Source: Alteromonas profundi (GTDB taxonomy: Bacteria; Pseudomonadota; Gammaproteobacteria; Enterobacterales; Alteromonadaceae). From it: a stretch of DNA of 33,678 bases. Where the stretch lies: assembly GCF_010500865.1 (NCBI RefSeq), contig NZ_JAAAWN010000005.1, forward strand, positions 1-33,678, written 5' to 3'. A program made the position numbers and the translations under genes. A model generated the notes under the pieces. It searched no databases. It worked only from the letters and a program-made list of their open reading frames with translations, and was not told where the DNA came from. Shown here piece by piece: positions 1 through 7,464 of the stretch. The stretch's first letter is position 1; every line of letters begins with the position of its first letter.

Positions 1-54
1 TAGCTGCTTATGTTGGTGTGCTCGGACGAAAAGTAATTAGGCATTAGCGAGAGG

Positions 55-131
55 GTATAACAAGCACATGCACAGGAAATCAAAAGCGCTGCTTCGCTCT
101 GCTTTTGCCTCCTGTGATGTGAACGTTGTGT
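55..131 (+). other. attC recombination site (integron cassette)
   Basis: The left end GTATAAC (55-61) and right end GTTGTGT (125-131) bracket an imperfect palindrome. An outer stem pairs CACATGCACAGGA with TCCTGTGATGTG and leaves one extrahelical G, the usual signature of attC strand selection. An inner stem pairs CAAAAGC with GCTTTTG. It closes the cassette whose tail lies at 1-54, and the next cassette begins at 126. Confidence 0.75.
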
Positions 132-146
132 ACCAAGGATAGATCA

Positions 147-593
147 GTGGTTTATAGGGTAAAATGGAAGGAGCTTGCTAGGCACATGGTCAAGCAACTA
201 TTCATTATCATTTCTGTTGGCTTTACCATCGTGATGTTAATTCGTTTAGTTTCGCTATCTTTCGATATTGATGAAACGTTTAAGCACATTAGCCTTCTTC
301 AACTTCCATTGATGTATCTGGGTATTTTTCTGTTTAGCCTGTTCTTTGGTGTGGCTATTAGCTTTTTGCTTAAATGTTCATATATAACCATCGATAATAA
401 TAAGATTAGCGGCAGAAATTATTGGCTGTTTAAACGACAATTCGGTATGGAAGACATCGAAAAGGCATTTCCATGTAATAGCAATGGTATGCCTGTAGTA
501 GTTGTCGATGCTGGTAAAAAGGGCCAGATATTTGTACCTGTTCACATCGAACACGCGGATGAGTTGTTTAAACAGTTAGATAAGTATGCGTAA
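147..593 (+). CDS. small cassette-encoded membrane protein with PH-like tail
   Basis: Function not recognised. About 148 residues if started at the GTG at 147, which has AAGGA seven bases upstream. A TTG at 126 and an ATG at 186 (preceded by AGGAG) are alternatives in the same frame. Two hydrophobic segments follow a basic N-terminus (about residues 16-38 and 50-75), then a soluble tail of roughly 70 residues alternating hydrophobic and polar residues and containing a VVVVD strand. This layout (two membrane helices plus a small beta domain) resembles bacterial PH-domain membrane proteins, but that is only a shape comparison. The gene sits between two attC sites, so it is a mobile cassette gene and probably depends on upstream transcription. 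Confidence 0.7.
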   Translation: MVYRVKWKELARHMVKQLFIIISVGFTIVMLIRLVSLSFDIDETFKHISLLQLPLMYLGIFLFSLFFGVAISFLLKCSYITIDNNKISGRNYWLFKRQFGMEDIEKAFPCNSNGMPVVVVDAGKKGQIFVPVHIEHADELFKQLDKYA

Positions 594-600
594 GGGACAT

Positions 601-704
601 AAAAAACAAATTATGGCACTCGCTGCCGCTCGTTGGGACGCAAACACGTGCGCGGCTTCGCCATTGTTGCACACGTGCTTGCGCCCCTTATTTAAAAGTT
701 AGCA
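601..704 (+). other. attC site
   Basis: The right end GTTAGCA (698-704) is clear; the left end AAAAAAC (601-607) is degenerate. The middle has a long imperfect stem in which GGGACGCAAACACGTGCGC (629-647) pairs with the segment ending at about 687, with loop GGCTTCGCC. It follows the stop codon of the preceding cassette gene by a few bases. Confidence 0.65.
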
Positions 705-748
705 TACTTATTGTAGTTTCGGGCTGTAAAACTAAATGGAAATAATAA

Positions 749-1708
749 ATGACATTTTTTAAGGTAAGTTTTCTTGGGGTATTTTTGACTGCGCTGTTAG
801 CGTGTTCCGATAGCCCTCAACAAGCTGATCCAAACTTTATACCTAAAAATACCCACAAAACTTTTTCTCAAAACAATAGCCCGGTTGTATTTGTAGATGA
901 AGCACACAACAATTTCCTAACAGCAAGTGGGCGATATAGCCCATTTGTGCAGGTTCTTGAAAGCGATGGTTATACCGTTCGGCCGAATAACAACCGCTTT
1001 TCATTAGCCACACTACACGATGCTGATTTATTGGTTATTGCCAATGCGTTAGATAGAAATAGAAAAGACTGGAATCCACCTTATACTGAAGCATTGAGCA
1101 ATGAAGAAGTTTTAATTATTAAAAAGTGGGTCTTGGAAGGTGGAGCGCTTTTATTAATCGCAGACCATGCTCCTTTTCCCCGTGTCATTGAAAATTTAGC
1201 GGGTGAATTTGGCTTTGAATTTAGTAACGGTCATGTTGGTAATGCGATGTTTCGTGCTAAGGACAAGACGCTCGGTGAACATCCCATTACGTCTAAAACC
1301 CGACAGCTAGAACAAAATTTTTATCTATCTACCGCTGCACCTGAAATGCCAGAAATAACTATGCAACCTAATCGTATAGAGCAGGTTAGAACCTTTGGCG
1401 GCTCAGCTTTCAAAACTCCGCCTGAGGCGACTTCACTTTTAAATCTTGGTGAAGGTGTTGATTCTATTGTTCCTGATGTGCCTTTTCAAGTAAATGCTGA
1501 TACTGCAAGGGTGCTTGTGCAAGGTTGGAGTCAAGGTGCTGTACTGGAGGTCGGTAAAGGTCGAATAGCTGTATTTGCTGAGGGTATGATGTTTTCATCT
1601 CAACTAGATACTAAAACAGGGAAAACCTTTGGCTTAGCTTCTAAAGGTGCTGAACAAAATGAAGAGTTTCTATTAAATGTTATGGGTTGGCTTGCAGGTG
1701 CCATTTAA
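749..1708 (+). CDS. cassette-encoded lipoprotein, GATase1/DUF4350-like
   Basis: A 319-residue exported lipoprotein. The N-terminus has a hydrophobic stretch ending in the lipobox LLAC (cysteine about residue 19), so it should be lipid-anchored. The mature part starts with VVFVDEAHNN, followed by DADLLVIANAL, then WVLEGGALLLIADHAPF and a late GRIAVFAEGMMFSSQ. These alternating beta-strand and helix motifs resemble the class I glutamine-amidotransferase-like fold of DUF4350/ThuA-type proteins. A catalytic Cys-His-Glu triad is not apparent, so a binding or structural role is as likely as an enzyme. At almost 1 kb it is long for a cassette. It is followed at once by a well-formed attC (1728-1775). 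Confidence 0.75.
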   Translation: MTFFKVSFLGVFLTALLACSDSPQQADPNFIPKNTHKTFSQNNSPVVFVDEAHNNFLTASGRYSPFVQVLESDGYTVRPNNNRFSLATLHDADLLVIANALDRNRKDWNPPYTEALSNEEVLIIKKWVLEGGALLLIADHAPFPRVIENLAGEFGFEFSNGHVGNAMFRAKDKTLGEHPITSKTRQLEQNFYLSTAAPEMPEITMQPNRIEQVRTFGGSAFKTPPEATSLLNLGEGVDSIVPDVPFQVNADTARVLVQGWSQGAVLEVGKGRIAVFAEGMMFSSQLDTKTGKTFGLASKGAEQNEEFLLNVMGWLAGAI

Positions 1709-1727
1709 CAGTACGAGTCAAAAAGTA

Positions 1728-1775
1728 TGCTAACAAAGCATTGCACCGGACAAGCCGGTGAGCAAGGCGTTAGTT
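1728..1775 (+). other. attC site (short, well formed)
   Basis: The left end TGCTAAC (1728-1734) pairs with the right end GTTAGTT (1769-1775). GCATTGCACCGG pairs with CCGGTGAGCAAGGC around the loop ACAAG. At 48 bp this is the cleanest attC in the window. The stop codon of the minus-strand toxin gene (1770-1772) lies inside its right end. Confidence 0.85.
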
Positions 1776-2051
1776 GCCTACAGGAAATTTTTGCTTTTGG
1801 TGTAAAACTCGAAGAATGTGAATAATGTCCTCTTTTATGAAATATGAAACAATCATTAAAACCTCTGGAATTATTAACAATCTTCCCGGTATACCCTCTC
1901 TCTCTACTCCCATAAGAGGTTGCTGGTTCAAGTTTTCAACATTCTTCTCTATTATTGCATCAGTTTTTTCTGCTGCTAATGGGTTAAATTCGTATAAAAA
2001 TTCGAAAATAGCCTCACGATCGTCCAACGAACTTTTTTCCCATAAGATCAT
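1770..2051 (-). CDS. RelE/ParE-family toxin
   Basis: A 93-residue protein of typical RelE/ParE size. The N-terminus fits WEKSSLDDREAIFEFLYEFNPLAAEKT (the two helices that pack on the sheet), and the C-terminal half has GRLLIIPEVLMIVSYFI followed by IIHILRVLHQKQKFP, the hallmark strand pattern and the LRVLH motif of the superfamily. RelE members cleave ribosome-bound mRNA while ParE members poison gyrase; sequence alone does not decide between them here. The start overlaps the antitoxin stop by four bases (ATGA), so the pair is translationally coupled. It lies on the strand opposite to the other cassette genes and ends inside the attC right end. Confidence 0.85.
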   Translation of the reverse strand: MILWEKSSLDDREAIFEFLYEFNPLAAEKTDAIIEKNVENLNQQPLMGVEREGIPGRLLIIPEVLMIVSYFIKEDIIHILRVLHQKQKFPVGN

Positions 2052-2332
2052 TTTTTGGCTTTATTTCTAATTTTCATTTTTCGAGCTTCCATGTCCAAGT
2101 TCGCTTCTTCATGACTGATGAACTTGCTTTGCCCACTTTCTAATTTACTGAACGCGGCATTAATCTCTTCAGTAAGCCACTGATCATGATTAATTATTTT
2201 TCGTTGCTGTTCAGCAAGTTCTTCCGTAAGCTCTCTACAAGCGTCACTTAAAGTGCGTCCTTGGCTTTCGGCCATTGTCTGAGCTAGCCGTTTAGTTTCT
2301 TCATCTACTCTAAACTGAATACGGGTATCCAT
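2048..2332 (-). CDS. RelB/DinJ-type antitoxin
   Basis: A 94-residue protein starting at the ATG at 2332, preceded by AAGGAG at six bases' spacing; an upstream in-frame start at 2371 lacks such a site. The N-terminus MDTRIQFRVDEETKRLAQ is a ribbon-helix-helix DNA-binding segment as in RelB/DinJ, followed by helix GRTLSDACRELTEEL. The basic C-terminal tail would wrap the toxin. It is expected to neutralise the downstream toxin and to repress its own promoter, which should lie at about 2340-2390. Within integron arrays such pairs are known to carry their own promoter and to stabilise the array. Confidence 0.85.
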   Translation of the reverse strand: MDTRIQFRVDEETKRLAQTMAESQGRTLSDACRELTEELAEQQRKIINHDQWLTEEINAAFSKLESGQSKFISHEEANLDMEARKMKIRNKAKK

Positions 2333-2389
2333 GGTAAACTCCTTATGAAATGTACACACAGATGTTAGCACACCTATTTAATTTACGGC

Positions 2390-2452
2390 AACTAACATAT
2401 ATGAGCCTAGCTCGCGTCAATAGGTAATAGTATTTCTCTGGCTGCGTTAGCA
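2390..2452 (+). other. possible degenerate attC closing the TA cassette
   Basis: AACTAAC (2390-2396) and GTTAGCA (2446-2452) have the spacing and orientation of attC ends, and GCC/GGC pairs lie just inside. The remainder has little palindrome. It is where the attC of the toxin-antitoxin cassette should be, so it may be a decayed site. Confidence 0.35.
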
Positions 2453-2647
2453 GCCAGTCCAAATCTCTGCGCTAAACCTCCTAGCTTCATCTGTCATGGT
2501 CATCGTCAGGCATCGCCTGCGGCAAACACATATAGAGGCTCTCTTAGTACGATCTGATCGCTGCCTGTTGCAATGTATTCTATTACGGGCACAGGGGCAC
2601 TAGACATTCATCGGTTAACCTGATGCTGACACTATTCAAACGTAGTT

Positions 2648-2677
2648 GACTAAACAAGACAGGACTAAACAAGACAG
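2648..2677 (+). repeat. perfect 15-bp tandem duplication at element end
   Basis: GACTAAACAAGACAG occurs twice head to tail (2648-2662 and 2663-2677). The second copy is the left tip of the inverted-repeat element, so the tip itself has been duplicated. Confidence 0.85.
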
Positions 2678-2934
2678 GCATATTTGGAAAGTTAAAGCTG
2701 CTTTTACGATGGCTATATTCGACGCTAATTGTGTAGGTAAACGTTTTTTTAGTTGATGGTTAGAATAAGCGGAAGTGCGCGTACGAGTAGTAGGTGCCTA
2801 AGTGTATTTATTCCTTCACCAGCGGCCTGCTTAAAGCAGGTTTCAAACTGCGTGGTTAAGATTAGCAATTCAGATTAAATAAAGTGTACTAAGGGACTGT
2901 TTTACCGGTTTCGAACTATGCCTGTCTTGTTAAG
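2665..2934. mobile_element. MITE-like element, about 270 bp
   Basis: The left end reads CTAAACAAGACAGGCA, then TTTGGAAAGTTAAAGCTG. The right end, read inward on the other strand, is CTTAACAAGACAGGCATAG, then TTCGAAA. The same two end types flank the 63-bp copy at 6405-6467. The interior has no open frame, so it is a non-autonomous element. Ends of this kind could belong to a DNA-transposon MITE or to REP/BIME hairpins mobilised by a Y1-type (RAYT) transposase; no cognate transposase is visible. Confidence 0.6.
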
Positions 2935-2956
2935 TTTATTCAGATAAGGCTCATCA

Positions 2957-3703
2957 CTAAATAGCGAACCGGCCTTTAAATAAGCTGGTTTGTCTACGGG
3001 ACACTTCTACTTCAGCGCCACTTTCCATTGTTAACTCTAATGCGCCAGAGCTGCATGGTTGAACGGCAGTTATCTTATCTAATTGCACGATGAAACTTCG
3101 GCTTACGCGAAAGAAGTGGCTGTCGGGTAGGCGCTTTTCAATTTGTGCTAAGGTTCTGTTCAGCATGGGGTGTTTGTCTTCAAAGTGAACTTGTGTGTAA
3201 TTGCCCATGGCCTCGAAACGCTCTACTTTAGATAAAGGAATTAGCCAGCATTGGGTACCATCTTTAACAAAAAAGCGTTCCTCCATTGTCATAGGCGAAG
3301 ACGTTGAGGCTTTACTTTCTTCGAGCGCTAAACTCAGAGATAATTTTTCACAGGCTTGTGCAAGTCTGGTTTGTGTTATTGGTTTTAGTAAATAGTCTAC
3401 GGCGTTATTTTCAAATGCATCTAACGCGTATTGTTCAAAAGCAGTGGTGAAAATGACCCTTGGGGCGGGTAACAATTCAGTCAGTAAATCAAATCCATTT
3501 CCGTCGGGTAAATTTATATCTAAAAAAATAACGTCTATATGATGCTGGGCTAAAGCATCCCTCGCTTGGGCTAAATTTTCCGCTTCGGCTACCAGCGTAA
3601 TATTGGGTATTTGTGTGAGTTGAGATTTTAGCTCAACACGACCCAACCGAGAATCTTCTACAATCATCGCACTATAACTTCTGGTTTGCGTGGTGGTTGT
3701 CAT
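2957..3703 (-). CDS. LytTR-family response regulator
   Basis: A 248-residue two-domain regulator. Residues about 12-125 form a receiver domain with acidic pair E16-D17, phospho-acceptor D62 in FLDINLPDGNG, T86/T87 in the switch strand and K107 in LLKP. Residues about 143-246 form a LytTR DNA-binding domain, with the characteristic stretches FFVKDGTQCWLIPLSKV, FEAMGNYTQVHF and FFRVSRSFIVQLDKI. It should be phosphorylated by the adjacent LytS-type kinase and act at direct-repeat promoters. Its ATG overlaps the kinase stop (ATGA), so the two are translationally coupled. The target is unknown; the hydrolase gene heading the operon is an obvious candidate. Confidence 0.93.
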   Translation of the reverse strand: MTTTTQTRSYSAMIVEDSRLGRVELKSQLTQIPNITLVAEAENLAQARDALAQHHIDVIFLDINLPDGNGFDLLTELLPAPRVIFTTAFEQYALDAFENNAVDYLLKPITQTRLAQACEKLSLSLALEESKASTSSPMTMEERFFVKDGTQCWLIPLSKVERFEAMGNYTQVHFEDKHPMLNRTLAQIEKRLPDSHFFRVSRSFIVQLDKITAVQPCSSGALELTMESGAEVEVSRRQTSLFKGRFAI

Positions 3704-4728
3704 TGATCTTCCTTGATAACAATTTTCGCCGACACTTGATGCTGATTTTCTGTCAAAGAGAAATATGCTCTGTCGGCATAGAGTAAATTCAAACGCTGCT
3801 TAATGTTAGTAATACCTAGGCTTGTAGAGCCTTTAGATGGCGTTAAATTTCCTGGATTAACAACCTCAATTGATAAATTGTTATCGGCAATTATATTAAT
3901 GGTAACTGTGCCTCCATATACGAGTGCCCCAATGCCATGCTTGATGGCGTTTTCAACCAGCAATTGAAGTGCTAAACAAGGCACTTGCCATTTTTCAATA
4001 TTGCCAGACACGTTCCAGACTACCTCTAAACGACTTTCAAATTGAAGCTTATTTAATTGAATAAAGCTTTTAGTAAGATCAATCTCTTGTGGTAAAGACC
4101 ATACTTTGTCTTGCTTAGTTTGCAGTGTAGTTCTAAGTACTTCTGATAGTTGCGCTAAGCTGTCTCTGGCCTTATCAGTGTCTTCTAAAATAAGCGCTCG
4201 AATATTGTTAATTACGTTGAACATAAAGTGAGGATTGAGCTGATTAATTAACAAGTCCATCTGGCTTGACGCTAACGCTTGGCGTAATTCGGCCTCACGT
4301 CGATACGCTAGCTTTAACGATTGTTGACGTTTTAGAAGTAAGTAAACCGCTGACCAACAGAGCAAGAAAATGAAAATAGTAGGGAAAGAAGCGACTAGTT
4401 GGAGTATAGGTAAGCTGCCCACTTCGCCAAACAAATATTGTTGATTAGGCAGTAAGATTAAGCCAACAATAAATATAGCAATACATGACGCTGCAGCACT
4501 ACCTAGTATTGCTTGTCCAACCCCTTTGGGAATGGAAGCTGAAACCTGGTCGCGATAAAACATTTTAAGAAAACTACTGGCTGCAAGAAGTGCAACAAAC
4601 AAGCTTAAAGAGTTTACCAACTCGCCCAATTTGTAGTGGGTAAAGTAACCTCGGGCCAATAAGTTGAATGAGGTTAAGCTGCCCCAAATGCCTATTTGGA
4701 ACAGCCAAAAGCTTATGGTCTGTTTCAT
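3700..4728 (-). CDS. LytS/YehU-type membrane sensor histidine kinase
   Basis: The ATG at 4728 overlaps the stop of the upstream hydrolase gene (ATGA). An earlier ATG at 4743 would add five residues, and positions below count from that one. Four hydrophobic segments (about 10-30, 42-60, 78-98, 112-137) form the membrane sensor. A short coiled linker leads to the His_kinase domain with QLNPHFMFN, where H172 is the expected phosphorylated histidine. The HATPase domain has the N box LVENAIKHG (N265) and a glycine-rich GSTSLGITNIKQRL. There is no separate extracellular domain, so the stimulus is probably membrane-derived or carried by a partner such as the exported hydrolase. Confidence 0.92.
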   Translation of the reverse strand: MKQTISFWLFQIGIWGSLTSFNLLARGYFTHYKLGELVNSLSLFVALLAASSFLKMFYRDQVSASIPKGVGQAILGSAAASCIAIFIVGLILLPNQQYLFGEVGSLPILQLVASFPTIFIFLLCWSAVYLLLKRQQSLKLAYRREAELRQALASSQMDLLINQLNPHFMFNVINNIRALILEDTDKARDSLAQLSEVLRTTLQTKQDKVWSLPQEIDLTKSFIQLNKLQFESRLEVVWNVSGNIEKWQVPCLALQLLVENAIKHGIGALVYGGTVTINIIADNNLSIEVVNPGNLTPSKGSTSLGITNIKQRLNLLYADRAYFSLTENQHQVSAKIVIKEDQ

Positions 4729-6188
4729 TGTTGTGCTAGCCAAAGGCTTATATCCTCAACGACTTCTGGAGACACAGTGGTGCTAATCGCAGCATACTCT
4801 TCTGGTAATCCTTTGTCTGCGGGTTGCAATAAGTGGTTTAGGTTAGGGTAAATTTTATACGTTAGCCATTGTTTATTAATAGATTGCATAAATCCATCGA
4901 TGTTTTGACGAACAGGAACTTGTAAATCTTTGGCACCATGAACCGCGAATACGGGAAGAGATAACTTTTGAAGGTAATTCTTCGGGTCGGTTTTGATAAA
5001 GTATTGCATCCATACAGACGTCAACTGAGACAATTGTGCATCTTGCTGAGAAGCGGGTATACCTGCAGATGTCATTAGAGCCTTTATATCTTCGTTAGCA
5101 TTATTTTGCGCTACAGCCTGTATCAGTTTACGTTGTAGTTTATCGTCTTTCTCAAGTTCACTACTGGGCACACCTCGCATCTTTTGAATCAGGTAAGATT
5201 GGTCGATTAATACCTCACCCCCAGTTGTGCCGGGCCCAGCAAGTGAGATAAAAAAGTCGGCAGAAGTATTTTTTTTATTCGCCAACGCGATAGCCGCGAT
5301 TAAACTGCCTTCACTGTGGCCGATGTAGCCTATTTTACTTGAAGCCACTGGTTCATGGTGTTTTAAAAAGTTAAGTGCAGCGTTAGCATCATTAGCAAAG
5401 TCTTCGCTGGTGGCGGTAGCATACTGCCCGCCCGATTCACCAACGCCTCTATCGTCGAATCTTAGCACTGCAATCCCCTTTTTAGTGAGCAAATCAGCTA
5501 ATACGGCGTACAGTTTGTGCCCAACAATATCACCGTCTCTTTGGGTAGGCCCTGAGCCAGAAAGAATAATAGCGGTATGAGTAAAAGGCCGTTGGGGTAC
5601 AAACAATGTGCCGGCTAACATATGCCCCTCTTTTTCATTAGCAAAGCTAACCTGTTCTACCGTATAGCGAGGTGTTGGGCTTGGATCTTGAGGTTTGGCT
5701 TGGCGGGTAACTTTCGCTTGGGTTTTAACCAAGTCAACGGGCGCGCTAAAGCTACCTTGCTGGTATACGCCTTGTATTGTGTTTTCTTCCAATGTACCTT
5801 CGTAATGTATCCCTGCGGCATTTAATACTAACGTAATGCCATTTCCTATTTGCGAAACACTGTCGAATTGAAGGCCAAACTGGTTTTGAGCTGGAACATC
5901 TAAAGTGGCTACCAACCCACTTTCTGAGTTCTCTATGTTAAACACAAATTCAATACTTTGGTTTTTGCTAACACTGAGTTTCCCTTTCCAGTGACCAATA
6001 AATTTTCCGCGACTAAAGCTTTCATTATTTTGAGATGCCGCTGAAGCTGAAGTGGCTGAATTAACGGTGCTACTTATGCTTTTGGGGTTAGTTGTATCAG
6101 TGAGTTCCTGATGATTAGCTGCATGACAGTTGATCATCAGGCTGCTGGCGAAGATAGTAGCAATAGTTAACTGTAAGTATGATTTCAT
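4725..6188 (-). CDS. exported alpha/beta hydrolase
   Basis: 487 residues. A signal peptide (about 1-24, ending near CHAAN) and a Ser/Thr/Asn-rich linker precede a beta-rich N-terminal domain (about 60-155). The hydrolase fold follows, with an oxyanion region IILSGSGPTQRDGD (208-220), LRFDDRGVGES (242-251), nucleophile S292 in GHSEGS, acid D421 in VHGAKDLQVP and H452 in NLNHLL. The complete triad suggests an active periplasmic esterase or peptidase of the COG1073/BAAT-like type; the substrate cannot be named. AGAGGA lies upstream of the ATG. It heads a three-gene operon with four-base overlaps throughout, suggesting that it and the two-component pair act together. Confidence 0.88.
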   Translation of the reverse strand: MKSYLQLTIATIFASSLMINCHAANHQELTDTTNPKSISSTVNSATSASAASQNNESFSRGKFIGHWKGKLSVSKNQSIEFVFNIENSESGLVATLDVPAQNQFGLQFDSVSQIGNGITLVLNAAGIHYEGTLEENTIQGVYQQGSFSAPVDLVKTQAKVTRQAKPQDPSPTPRYTVEQVSFANEKEGHMLAGTLFVPQRPFTHTAIILSGSGPTQRDGDIVGHKLYAVLADLLTKKGIAVLRFDDRGVGESGGQYATATSEDFANDANAALNFLKHHEPVASSKIGYIGHSEGSLIAAIALANKKNTSADFFISLAGPGTTGGEVLIDQSYLIQKMRGVPSSELEKDDKLQRKLIQAVAQNNANEDIKALMTSAGIPASQQDAQLSQLTSVWMQYFIKTDPKNYLQKLSLPVFAVHGAKDLQVPVRQNIDGFMQSINKQWLTYKIYPNLNHLLQPADKGLPEEYAAISTTVSPEVVEDISLWLAQQ

Positions 6189-6251
6189 TTTTATTTCCTC
6201 TTATTTAAGTAGGGCCAGCTTACGTTTATGACAATTAGGCAGTGGCTTTTT

Positions 6252-6279
6252 TATATAAGCGGTAAATAAATCGTGTGAA
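6252..6279 (-). promoter_or_regulatory. possible sigma-70 promoter of hydrolase/kinase/regulator operon
   Basis: On the minus strand, TTCACA (6279-6274) is followed after 16 bases by TATATA (6257-6252), about 65 bases upstream of the hydrolase start. It is a match by eye only. Confidence 0.3.
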
Positions 6280-6404
6280 CGGTAATATAGCGAGGGTGGG
6301 GCTATCGAAATAGTGTTGAAATGCTTCTGTTAGTAAAGTGCGCGCTCAAAATACGTTAATAAGCGAGCAATAATCTGTATGCTACTCTCCTGCTAAGGAA
6401 AAGG

Positions 6405-6467
6405 CTAAACAAGACAGGCACCTTTGGAAAGGTAAAGCTGTTTTCGAATTATGCCTGTCATGTTTAG
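6405..6467. mobile_element. 63-bp minimal copy of the inverted-repeat element
   Basis: It starts CTAAACAAGACAGGCACC and ends GCCTGTCATGTTTAG. Both halves match the two ends of the 2665-2934 element (left-type with TTTGGAAA..TAAAGCTG, right-type with TTCGAATTATGCCTGTC), with no interior. It directly abuts the broken IS10-like transposase gene: its last base is followed by that gene's stop codon. Confidence 0.65.
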
Positions 6468-6791
6468 TTAATGGCGCATTTGCTCTCGCACATCAGACCA
6501 GTCAATGAGTATTATTGGCATTGGATTCGCCCCGCAGAGGAGCCTTGCATGCCAGCGATAAATATCGAATCTCTCGTTGTGCAATGCATGATTACCAAGC
6601 AGCCGGTCAATCCGTTTAATGTTGTGCTTAGCGGCAACGGCCCCAGTGATATTTCGGCCCAACTCGGTAAGCGACAGTTGCTGCCCATCAAGCAACGATT
6701 GCACAGCAACCATTAAAGAGGATAGACGTTTTTGATGTAAATTAGGGCATTGATTTTTAAGTAAATCATGTAAGATAGATATATCACACAT
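6468..6791 (-). pseudogene. IS10-like transposase, N-terminal fragment
   Basis: The start chosen is the ATG at 6791 (MCDISILHDLL), equivalent to the IS10 start; an in-frame ATG at 6845 is upstream. About 107 residues remain, including LTELGRNI, KHNIKRIDRLLGN, YRWHARLL and MPIILIDWSDVREQ. The last contains the first catalytic aspartate (DWSD) of the IS4/IS10 DDE nuclease. The frame stops right after this motif, where IS10 would continue for about 300 residues including the other catalytic residues, so the protein cannot be active. Confidence 0.85.
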
Positions 6792-6894
6792 GGTGTTTTG
6801 TTCTGGTATTTTTTTGGCGAAATGAATTAGATCAAATTGCGCCATGCGTGTCTATATTATTGAACCTGCTTTAATCTATAAGGGGATTCGTTAG
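6468..6894 (-). mobile_element. truncated IS10-like (IS4 family) element, outer end only
   Basis: The outer tip, read on the minus strand, is CTAACGAATCCCCTTATAG (6894-6876), resembling the IS10 tip CTGATGAATCCCCT. The tip-to-start distance of about 100 bases also agrees with IS10. The element keeps this end plus the first quarter of the transposase gene and then stops at the 63-bp palindromic element. On its outer side only eight bases separate it from an orphan attC-like right end GTTATAA (6903-6909), so it probably landed in an attC. Confidence 0.75.
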
Positions 6895-6934
6895 AGTGGG
6901 GCGTTATAAGTCTTCTAAGAATTAGGAATCAAAA

Positions 6935-7330
6935 ATGAATTCAAAGATTACAAGATATGCTTTCCTGGCTGGTTCTGCCTATTTCGTATGTATGGCTATT
7001 GCGCATTTCTTTGGTATCAAGCTGCCAATACTATTCGTGTACTACGATACACCGTTCTACGCATACCAAGATAAAATTATCTCGTTTGCCGTATGTGCAT
7101 ATGTTGGCTTGTTCTATTCAGCGTCAAAACATCGTGACGTCGCATTAACGGCAATTGTTGTGTTGGCGCTAACAGTCATCGGCTTAGGCGCGGTAAATGT
7201 TTCTTCTGCTTTAAGCTCCGTTTTGACAGCAGGGCAACCCACTATGCCTTATTGGCTGCAAACAGGTGCAATAGCAAGCTACGTAGCGGTGTTGTTAGTT
7301 CTGTATGTTAAAGATGGCAAAAACTCATAA
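6935..7330 (+). CDS. cassette-encoded four-helix membrane protein
   Basis: 131 residues, unrecognised. Four hydrophobic segments at about 7-26, 46-62, 70-92 and 105-124 and little else, so it is a small inner-membrane protein. The stop codon lies inside the left end of the following attC, a tight arrangement typical of cassette genes. The upstream attC is missing apart from an orphan GTTATAA right end at 6903-6909 that adjoins the IS10-like tip. Confidence 0.7.
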   Translation: MNSKITRYAFLAGSAYFVCMAIAHFFGIKLPILFVYYDTPFYAYQDKIISFAVCAYVGLFYSASKHRDVALTAIVVLALTVIGLGAVNVSSALSSVLTAGQPTMPYWLQTGAIASYVAVLLVLYVKDGKNS

Positions 7331-7405
7331 CAGGCCAATCAAAAATCGCCTACAAAAAGCGTGGGTTGGACTCGCTACCGCTCGCCTTTTATTGCGGTGT
7401 TATAC
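7325..7405 (+). other. attC site
   Basis: The left end TCATAAC (7325-7331) overlaps the stop codon of the preceding gene; the right end is GTTATAC (7399-7405). CAATCAAAAA pairs with TTTTATTG, leaving one extrahelical C. The remaining stem is weak. Confidence 0.7.
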
Positions 7406-7464
7406 GGCTAATCGTAAACAGGTGGCAACATGAGCAATAAAAAAGTGTTTTAAAGCTTCCTTCT

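Larger units (their letters stand above)
2453..2956. other. intergenic stretch with inverted-repeat element
   Basis: No credible gene. The first 190 bases show nothing I can interpret. The rest is a roughly 270-bp inverted-repeat element (listed separately) ending just before the stop of the response regulator gene. Confidence 0.6.

Noticed and set aside
6471..6716. Plus-strand frame across the IS10-like fragment
   Set aside because: It is the antisense shadow of the transposase remnant, which has clear IS10-like motifs on the other strand.
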